A stretch of DNA of 64,000 nt from Oscillospiraceae bacterium (GTDB lineage Bacteria; Bacillota; Clostridia; Oscillospirales; Acutalibacteraceae): NCBI GenBank assembly GCA_022650485.1, contig JALCPP010000001.1:124001-188000 (forward strand), given 5' to 3'. The position numbers and the translations under genes are program-made. Each line of letters opens with the position of its first letter. The first letter of the stretch is position 1. Shown one piece after another: positions 58,659-64,000 of this stretch. The notes under the pieces were generated by a model. That model was not told the DNA's origin. It saw only the letters and a list, made by a program, of their open reading frames with translations, and ran no database searches.

Positions 58659-59678
58659 ATGGTAGAAGAAAGGGACGAGCGGTTCGACTCCGCCGCCAAA
58701 TGCATCTGTGACCGAATTGAGGCGGAATTAGACCATTTGCCAGTTGATGTAAAAAAGCACACGCAGGAAATCCGCCTTCGTGTGAACAAGCCTGTCTGCA
58801 TTTGCTGTGCGGAGGGTACTTATTTTCTGGGCCCAGGCGGAAAGCTCACCTGCAGGCCGACTTCCGGATTATTGGTTGCACAGCCTAGAGATATGGAGGA
58901 GAGTTTTCGCAATTTATGCAGCTATTCCATTTACAGCCACGAAAATGAAATCAGAAACGGATATATCACATTAAGCGGAGGCCACCGCGCTGGAATATGC
59001 GGAACAGCGGTGCTGCAGTCAGAATCTGTTGGATCAGTCCGAAGTATTTCTTCCATTAATCTTAGAATTTCGCGTGAAATCCAAGGAGCCGCCGATGAGC
59101 TTTTAAATCAACTGGGGAAGCGTTTAGCCGGAGGATTGCTGCTTGCTGGGGCGCCATCCAGTGGTAAAACGACTATTCTGCGCGATATTGCCCGCCAAAT
59201 GTCCAGCGGATTGCGCGGAAATCTGAAAAAAGTTGCCGTTGTAGACGAGCGTGGAGAAATTGCGGGGACTTATATGGGAATCCCGCAAAATGATCTTGGC
59301 TGCTGCTGTGATGTTCTGGATGGATACCCGAAAGCGGAAGGAATTATTCTTGCCGTGCGTACCTTATCACCTGAAATTATCATTTGTGATGAAATTGGCT
59401 CCGGGCGCGAGGTGGCTGCGGTGGAGCAGGGACTGAATACCGGTGTGAATCTGATTGCCAGCATTCATGCGGGTTCGGCAGAAGAGTTGATGAGGCGGAA
59501 ACAGGCGCTGAACCTTTTGCAAACCGGTGCTTTTGGAACAGTTGCAATTTTAGATGCTTCGCGAGGACCGGGAAAGATCGCGGGAATTTACAAAGCGGGT
59601 GATTTGCTTGCTAAAGCTGGTGGGGGCTCTGCTGCTGATTTTTGCGGGAACGCTCTTGGGCTATACGGAATCGCATAA
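58659..59678 (+). CDS. spoIIIAA: Stage III sporulation protein AA
   Basis: SpoIIIAA is the mother-cell ATPase of the SpoIIIA-SpoIIQ channel between mother cell and forespore. The 339-residue protein has Walker A GAPSSGKT (residues 164-171), a Walker-B-type IIICDEIGSGRE and a secretion-ATPase-like IHAGSAEEL. The start is ATG 58659 with AAGGGAGAGG upstream. Its last 71 nt overlap spoIIIAB in another frame, so the final 24 or so residues are an unusual extension. Sigma-E control is expected, but I see no clear promoter. Confidence 0.95.
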   Translation: MVEERDERFDSAAKCICDRIEAELDHLPVDVKKHTQEIRLRVNKPVCICCAEGTYFLGPGGKLTCRPTSGLLVAQPRDMEESFRNLCSYSIYSHENEIRNGYITLSGGHRAGICGTAVLQSESVGSVRSISSINLRISREIQGAADELLNQLGKRLAGGLLLAGAPSSGKTTILRDIARQMSSGLRGNLKKVAVVDERGEIAGTYMGIPQNDLGCCCDVLDGYPKAEGIILAVRTLSPEIIICDEIGSGREVAAVEQGLNTGVNLIASIHAGSAEELMRRKQALNLLQTGAFGTVAILDASRGPGKIAGIYKAGDLLAKAGGGSAADFCGNALGLYGIA

Positions 59679-60105
59679 ACTTTCTGTTCGGGTGGAACAT
59701 CTGGAATCTTTTTTGAGATTTCTCTCCGCTGCGAAAACAGAAATCAGATATTCCGCTGTTCCTGTGGTTCAGGTCATCGAACGGCATGGAAGCGAACTCC
59801 ATTTTTTAAAAGAATGTGTGAAACGCTGTAATGACGGGGAAGGTTTTTCGCAGGCCTGGAAAAATGCTGTGCTGGGGAATAAAAAGAGTGACGGGTTTGC
59901 CGCGCATGATGCGGAACTGCTGCTCTCATTCGGGGAAGGATTCGGCACCAGTGATACAGACGGGCAGCTTTCGCATATGGAGCTGTATTCCGGCCTGTTT
60001 CGTTCAAACCTGAAATCGGCCCGGGAAGACCGGAACCGGAAATCAAAATTATATTTGACGCTCGGCGTGTTCGCCGGTTTATCCTCGGCGCTGCTGCTGT
60101 GCTAA
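59608..60105 (+). CDS. spoIIIAB: Stage III sporulation protein AB
   Basis: A 165-residue protein with an N-terminal transmembrane helix (LKLVGALLLIFAGTLLGY) and a C-terminal one (LYLTLGVFAGLSSALL), the usual SpoIIIAB layout. I choose TTG 59608, giving the family N-terminus MLKLVGALL, with GGGTGA 5-6 nt upstream; in-frame ORF sequence back to 59554 lies inside spoIIIAA. It overlaps spoIIIAA by 71 nt. Part of the channel assembly with SpoIIIAA-AH. Confidence 0.9.
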   Translation: MLKLVGALLLIFAGTLLGYTESHKLSVRVEHLESFLRFLSAAKTEIRYSAVPVVQVIERHGSELHFLKECVKRCNDGEGFSQAWKNAVLGNKKSDGFAAHDAELLLSFGEGFGTSDTDGQLSHMELYSGLFRSNLKSAREDRNRKSKLYLTLGVFAGLSSALLLC

Positions 60106-60120
60106 AATCGGAGGAAGAAA

Positions 60121-60315
60121 ATGGATGTGGATTTAATTTTTAAGATTGCGGCGGTTGGCATTATCGTTGCGGTTTTGAATCAGTTGTTGGAACAATCACA
60201 CCGTCAGGAGCAGGCGATGATGACAACTCTGGCTGGGCTGATTGTTGTTCTGATGATGATTATTCAGCAAATCAGTACGCTGTTCAAAACGATTAAATCC
60301 ATCTTTGGTTTATAA
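60121..60315 (+). CDS. spoIIIAC: Stage III sporulation protein AC
   Basis: A 64-residue two-helix membrane protein of the SpoIIIAC family: LIFKIAAVGIIVAVLNQLLEQ and a second helix rich in Met, Leu, Ile and Val ending in FKTIKSIFGL. ATG 60121 follows GGAGGAA. spoIIIAD follows after 2 nt. Confidence 0.95.
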   Translation: MDVDLIFKIAAVGIIVAVLNQLLEQSHRQEQAMMTTLAGLIVVLMMIIQQISTLFKTIKSIFGL

Positions 60316-60317
60316 AA

Positions 60318-60707
60318 ATGAATATCGTTGGAATTGCAGGAATTGCTGTCTGCGCGGCTGTAATCGCCGCTATGCTGCGCCGATATCATCAGGAATATGC
60401 CATTTTGCTGAGTATTGCAGCCGGTGTGATGATTTTGTTGGAAATTTTTTTCAACGTTGCTCCGGCAATCAAGCAGATTCGAACGTTGTTTTCCGCGTCC
60501 GGTCTGCCTTCGGATTATCTGATGATTTTAATGAAGACGCTGGGAATCAGTTTCTTGGCACAGTTTGCGGCTGATTCCTGCCGAGACGCGGGGGAAAATG
60601 CGCTGGCTTCTAAAATGGAGCTGGCCGGAAAAATTTCTATCGTGGTTCTGGTGCTGCCTCTGTTTGAAAAAATTGCGGAGACAGCGGTTAACCTGATCGG
60701 TGGGTGA
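60318..60707 (+). CDS. spoIIIAD: Stage III sporulation protein AD
   Basis: A 129-residue membrane protein with about four helices. GIAGIAVCAAVIAAMLRR and KTLGISFLAQFAADSCRDAGE are family hallmarks. It starts 2 nt after spoIIIAC, so translation is coupled. It belongs to the SpoIIIA channel complex. Confidence 0.95.
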   Translation: MNIVGIAGIAVCAAVIAAMLRRYHQEYAILLSIAAGVMILLEIFFNVAPAIKQIRTLFSASGLPSDYLMILMKTLGISFLAQFAADSCRDAGENALASKMELAGKISIVVLVLPLFEKIAETAVNLIGG

Positions 60708-60710
60708 AGA

Positions 60711-61874
60711 ATGAAAAAAGCGGTTTGTCTGATTTTTGCGTTGGCTGCCGTCACTTTGTTTTCCCATTCCGTATCCGCAGCGTCGGGTGGCTCCTCTTCA
60801 TCTGCAGGTGTGGCGGGGCAGTTTTATGAAGACCAGATGAAACAGAGTGGAGCGGATGACCTTCCGGACAGCTTATCGCAGGAAACAAAAAAAATTCTGG
60901 ATGATCTGGGAGTAGAGGGAACCGATTGGAATTCCATTGCTTCCATTTCTCCTCAAAATTATTTTCAGAAAATACTGGGCGTTTTTTCTGGGCAGATGAA
61001 AAGTCCGTTTAAGACACTGTGCGGCATTATTGCGGTCATTCTGCTCTGTGCCCTTTTAAATGGGATGAAACTATCATTTGGCGACAGACCGATGAGCGGA
61101 GTCATTGGTTTGGTGGGAACGCTTTGTATTTGTACCATTGTCGTTGCACCGATTGTATCCTGTATTCATGATGCCGCCGATGTATTAACTGCCGCATCTG
61201 GGTTCCTGCTGGCCTGCATCCCGGTCCTGACGGGCATTATGATTGCGGCGGGTCAGCCTGCTTCCGCCGGATCTTATCATATTCTGATGCTTGCGGCGGG
61301 AAATACGGTTTCTATTTTATCGTCCCATTTTTTTATTCCCCTGCTGAACATCTTTCTGGCGCTGTCTGTGGTATCAGCTGTGTCTCCCGGCATACATATG
61401 AACGGGCTGTGCGCTGCACTGAACAAAATTATCAAGTGGATTATGGGCCTTTGCATGACGCTTTTTACCAGCCTGATTACCATGCATTCTGTTGTTGCGT
61501 CTTCGTTGGATAATACGAGCTCGAAAGCGGCAAAGTTTGTTGTAAGCAGTTTTGTTCCGGTCGTGGGAAATGCACTGGGAGAGGCTTTGCAGACGGTGAC
61601 CGGGTGTGTCAAGCTGCTAAAATCAGGGGTTAGTGCGTTTGGACTTCTTGCCGGAATGTTTATTTTTTTGCCTGTCATTGCCGAGTGCTTCCTCTGGATT
61701 CTGACTCTGAATCTGTGTTCAGGAATTGGGCAGATCTTTGATTTGGATGAAATTTCCTCTCTGCTGAAAGCCTCTGCCGACGTTGTGTCAACAATGCTTG
61801 CTATTTTGCTGTGCAGTATGATGATTCTGATTATTTCAACGGTAGTCATGCTGATTATCGGAGGCGTCAAATGA
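60711..61874 (+). CDS. spoIIIAE: Stage III sporulation protein AE
   Basis: A 387-residue polytopic membrane protein with an N-terminal signal-like helix (LIFALAAVTLFSHSVSA) and seven or so further helices from about residue 95. It is the integral-membrane export component of the SpoIIIA machine. The lumenal segment after the signal carries a Ser-rich stretch. ATG 60711 is 3 nt after spoIIIAD. Its stop overlaps spoIIIAF as ATGA. Confidence 0.94.
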   Translation: MKKAVCLIFALAAVTLFSHSVSAASGGSSSSAGVAGQFYEDQMKQSGADDLPDSLSQETKKILDDLGVEGTDWNSIASISPQNYFQKILGVFSGQMKSPFKTLCGIIAVILLCALLNGMKLSFGDRPMSGVIGLVGTLCICTIVVAPIVSCIHDAADVLTAASGFLLACIPVLTGIMIAAGQPASAGSYHILMLAAGNTVSILSSHFFIPLLNIFLALSVVSAVSPGIHMNGLCAALNKIIKWIMGLCMTLFTSLITMHSVVASSLDNTSSKAAKFVVSSFVPVVGNALGEALQTVTGCVKLLKSGVSAFGLLAGMFIFLPVIAECFLWILTLNLCSGIGQIFDLDEISSLLKASADVVSTMLAILLCSMMILIISTVVMLIIGGVK

Positions 61875-62350
61875 GCGGGGTAAAAGAATGGGCCACAATC
61901 ATTTGCCTTGCGGCATTATCCGCCGCGATGCTGCAAAGTCTTGTGCCAAATGGCTCTATGGAGCGCATGGCAAAATTTGTGATTGGTGCTTTTATTATCT
62001 GTGCTTTAATTTCTCCGCTTTCTAAAGCCGTTCCGCAGATGCGAGCCGGACTGGAAATGAGAGATCAGCCTGTGCCGGAAAATCAGAGGCTGAATTCTGC
62101 GGTAGATCGGCAATATGAAGATGCTGCAAGACAAAGTATTATCGGCCTTGTGCATTCAGAATGTAAAGGAATGGGGATAAACTGTAAAAATGTTCAGGTG
62201 ATGATGGATACAGATGAAAATGGCCGCATATCAATTAATAAAGTTATGGTAACGATTCATGGAGCAGCAGTGCCCGGCTGTGCCGGAGTATCGGCCGCAC
62301 TGGAAAAAACTTTGGGAATTCAAACGGAGGTCGTTTCCGATGAAGACTGA
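61871..62350 (+). CDS. spoIIIAF: Stage III sporulation protein AF
   Basis: A 159-residue protein with two N-terminal transmembrane helices (WATIICLAALSAAMLQSLV and FVIGAFIICALISPLS) and a soluble C-terminal domain, as in SpoIIIAF. ATG 61871 overlaps the spoIIIAE stop and follows GGAGGCG; the longer in-frame ORF from 61811 lies in spoIIIAE. The end overlaps spoIIIAG by 11 nt. Confidence 0.93.
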   Translation: MSGVKEWATIICLAALSAAMLQSLVPNGSMERMAKFVIGAFIICALISPLSKAVPQMRAGLEMRDQPVPENQRLNSAVDRQYEDAARQSIIGLVHSECKGMGINCKNVQVMMDTDENGRISINKVMVTIHGAAVPGCAGVSAALEKTLGIQTEVVSDED

Positions 62351-62930
62351 AGAAAAGGACGGAAAATTCAAAAAGAGCGGTCTGATGCGCCTCTTTGCCG
62401 AAAACGAGAATTGCCGAAAAATAATAATGGGTGTGGGACTTATTGGAATTGCTTTGATTTTTCTTTCAGGATTTCTGCCGGACAGCGGAAAGACGGAACA
62501 GAAAACAGATTCCTCTGTAAAGGCAACCACTGCGCAGGAGTATGAAACAAATCTGGAAAAGGAACTGACGGATTTGATTATTAAAATCCATGGAGTTGGA
62601 AATGCCAGCGTTATGTTGACTTTGGAGCAAACCCAAAAATCCGTGTATGCAAAGGAAGAAAGGGTCAGCGGCCAGAAAACGAAAGATCAGTCTAACGACT
62701 CAACAAGAAATGAAGAAGACCAAAGCAATGAAACCAATTATATTTTGGTGAAAGGCGCCGATGGGTCCGAGCAGGCGCTTTCAGTGACTGAAATTCAGCC
62801 GGTGGTGAAAGGCGTTGTTGTGGTTTGCGACGGGGCTGAAAATCCGGTGGTTCAGAAAAGTGTTACCGATGCCGTTACGACGGCTCTCGATATTTCTTCC
62901 GTGCGGGTGTGCGTCATAAAAGCAAAATAA
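62340..62930 (+). CDS. spoIIIAG: Stage III sporulation protein AG
   Basis: A 196-residue protein with one transmembrane helix (IIMGVGLIGIALIFLSGFL) and a ring-building-motif domain that forms the large SpoIIIAG ring in the intermembrane space. The domain includes IKIHGVGNASVMLTLE and the VVCDGAENPVVQ region, with a polar, disordered loop between. ATG 62340 follows GGAGG (62326-62330); the longer in-frame ORF from 62259 lies in spoIIIAF. Confidence 0.94.
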   Translation: MKTEEKDGKFKKSGLMRLFAENENCRKIIMGVGLIGIALIFLSGFLPDSGKTEQKTDSSVKATTAQEYETNLEKELTDLIIKIHGVGNASVMLTLEQTQKSVYAKEERVSGQKTKDQSNDSTRNEEDQSNETNYILVKGADGSEQALSVTEIQPVVKGVVVVCDGAENPVVQKSVTDAVTTALDISSVRVCVIKAK

Positions 62931-62952
62931 AGAAAACAGGGGGAATACAATT

Positions 62953-63531
62953 ATGACAATGGGCAAACGACAGCTCGTCCTTGCGGCTTTGGTTGTTGCT
63001 CTGGGGGCGGCCGTCTATCTGAATTGGGTGGCATACGGCAATAACGAGCTTCCTGCGACGGATGCCGTTACATCCGGGCGGGAACTGGGGGAAACTCTTC
63101 TTGTAAATGCGTCCGGCACTGAAAACGGCAAAACGGATTCCGGTGCAAATTCATCGGCTGTCGATACAGGCACTGTTGCGGGAAGCGACTATTTTACTTC
63201 CGCCAGACTTTCACGCGAAAAGGCCCGGGATGAATCCGTTGAGACGCTGAAAAAAATTGTCAGCGGAGCAGAAGAAACGGATACTGCAAAACAGACAGCG
63301 GTTTCGAAGGCAAATACGATTGCCGAGAGCATTGTAAAGGAAGCCGAAATTGAAAATTTGATTAAAGCAAAAGGATTTGCCGACTGCGTTGCCTTTTTAC
63401 AGGGAGAAGAATGCAGTGTGGTGGTAAAAACAAAATCCAATTCTCAAAATGATGCGATCGTTATACGGGATATTGTATCGGGGCAGACAGGACTTTCCTA
63501 CGACAAAATCAAGATTGTTGAATGCGAATAG
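62953..63531 (+). CDS. spoIIIAH: Stage III sporulation protein AH
   Basis: A 192-residue protein with an N-terminal transmembrane helix (LVLAALVVALGAAVYLNWVAY) and a C-terminal YscJ/FliF-like domain that binds SpoIIQ across the intermembrane space. The domain contains LSREKARDESVETLKKIV and the closing GLSYDKIKIVE. ATG 62953 or 62959 could start it; GGGGGAA precedes the first. It ends the operon. Confidence 0.95.
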   Translation: MTMGKRQLVLAALVVALGAAVYLNWVAYGNNELPATDAVTSGRELGETLLVNASGTENGKTDSGANSSAVDTGTVAGSDYFTSARLSREKARDESVETLKKIVSGAEETDTAKQTAVSKANTIAESIVKEAEIENLIKAKGFADCVAFLQGEECSVVVKTKSNSQNDAIVIRDIVSGQTGLSYDKIKIVECE

Positions 63532-63559
63532 TTGTGTTCACCGGCAAATGTGGTATAAT
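63532..63559 (+). promoter_or_regulatory. Promoter upstream of nusB
   Basis: TTGTGT (63532-63537) and perfect TATAAT (63554-63559) are 16 bp apart, and TGG before the -10 makes it an extended -10. Transcription would start near 63566, upstream of the hairpin at 63589-63617. Confidence 0.7.
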
Positions 63560-63588
63560 AATTCCCGTGGATGAAACGGGAAAGAATT

Positions 63589-63617
63589 GACCCTCCACAA
63601 TGTGGAGGGTCCTTTTT
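63589..63617 (+). terminator. Intrinsic terminator between spoIIIAH and nusB, inside the nusB leader
   Basis: GACCCTCCACA (63589-63599) pairs with TGTGGAGGGTC (63601-63611), then CTTTTT. It ends the spoIIIA transcript, but it also lies downstream of the promoter at 63532-63559 and so could attenuate nusB. Confidence 0.8.
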
Positions 63618-63645
63618 ATTAAAAATATAAAACACGGGGGACATC

Positions 63646-64000
63646 ATGAAAAGACGCGAAGCGCGCGAACAGGCTTTTGCTCTTGTTTTTTCAAAGAGCA
63701 TCAACCATGAGAATATTAAAGATATCGTGACTGCGGCCAATGAGGCAGGCGAAGTGCCGATTGACGATTTTGCAGAGGCGGTTGCGACCGGTGTCGAGAC
63801 AAATGAAGCGGCTTTGGACGAAAGAATAGAGAGTTATACCCGCGGGTGGGCCGTGAACAGGCTTTCAAAAGTTTCACTTGCCATCCTGCGTTTGGCAACA
63901 TACGAAATCTTGTTTGAAAAAGAGATACCTTGCAGTGTGTCGATTAACGAAGCGGTCGAACTTGCCAAGAAATACGGCACGGCCGAAGATGCTCCGTTTG
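63646..64000 (+). CDS. nusB: Transcription antitermination factor NusB (3' end outside the window)
   Basis: NusB with NusE (S10) binds boxA in rRNA leaders to prevent termination. The visible 118 residues begin MKRREAREQAFALVFSK and continue with ETNEAALDERIESYTRGWAV, SKVSLAILRLATYEIL and IPCSVSINEAVELAKKYG, matching all core NusB motifs. ATG 63646 follows CGGGGGA. The frame is open to the window edge, with only the last helix missing. Confidence 0.96.
   Translation, partial: MKRREAREQAFALVFSKSINHENIKDIVTAANEAGEVPIDDFAEAVATGVETNEAALDERIESYTRGWAVNRLSKVSLAILRLATYEILFEKEIPCSVSINEAVELAKKYGTAEDAPF

Overview
The window looks like chromosomal core-genome DNA of an endospore-forming, low-to-mid-GC Firmicute of class Clostridia, most likely from the Oscillospirales (Ruminococcaceae/Oscillospiraceae) side. 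This rests on a complete spoIIIAA-AH operon plus yunB, a T-box leader, FMN and SAM-I riboswitches, an IspH-ribosomal protein S1 fusion, Firmicute-type RpoB/RpoC/SigA/S12, GGAGG-type ribosome binding sites with frequent TTG/GTG starts, and a DUF5685-DnaJ pair. The taxonomic placement is inference. I see no insertion sequence, prophage, CRISPR array or integrated element.

Layout. 1-4.6 kb: clpX (5' end outside), lon, engB and a YerC/TrpR-like regulator. 4.6-5.5 kb: five tRNA genes (Val, Asp, Phe, Gly, Cys) with a promoter and terminators. 5.7-13.7 kb: murI, a TtcA-like thiolase, copA-copZ, a T-box-controlled ilvD, and an alpha/beta hydrolase downstream of pyk (minus strand, 12.9-15.5 kb). 15.7-21.9 kb: a catalytically degenerate VanY-like protein, rpmE, yigZ, then dgt-dnaG-rpoD-rrf2. 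22-34 kb: rpoB-rpoC, then rpsL-rpsG-fusA-tuf; the rpsL promoter lies inside the end of rpoC. 34-39 kb, minus strand: a ppx/gppA-like gene, ppk1 and pfkA, which read as one operon linking polyphosphate to glycolysis. 39-43.4 kb: a CapA-like phosphodiesterase, two FMN riboswitches in tandem before ribU, and a SAM-I riboswitch before metK. 43.4-50 kb: recD2-comFC, an MreB-like gene, a small minus-strand gene, DUF5685-DnaJ and a membrane protein. 50-58.4 kb: rpiR-type regulator, BaiN-like flavoprotein, cmk, plsC, ispH-S1 fusion, yunB, ligA. 58.6-64 kb: the spoIIIA operon and the start of nusB.

Most striking observations. (1) Two FMN aptamers sit 131 nt apart before one riboflavin transporter. The first has an intrinsic terminator. 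The second abuts the Shine-Dalgarno and carries C instead of A at the position that stacks on FMN. (2) The IspH-S1 fusion has an in-frame ATG with a strong Shine-Dalgarno exactly at the domain junction. (3) The VanY-like protein has lost two zinc ligands and the general base. (4) The ppx-ppk-pfk operon pairs a PFK with mixed ATP/PPi-type donor-site residues and a Ppx homologue with an altered phosphate loop. (5) Several hairpins overlap ribosome binding sites or leaders (pyk-hydrolase junction, metK-downstream gene, rpsL leader, nusB leader).
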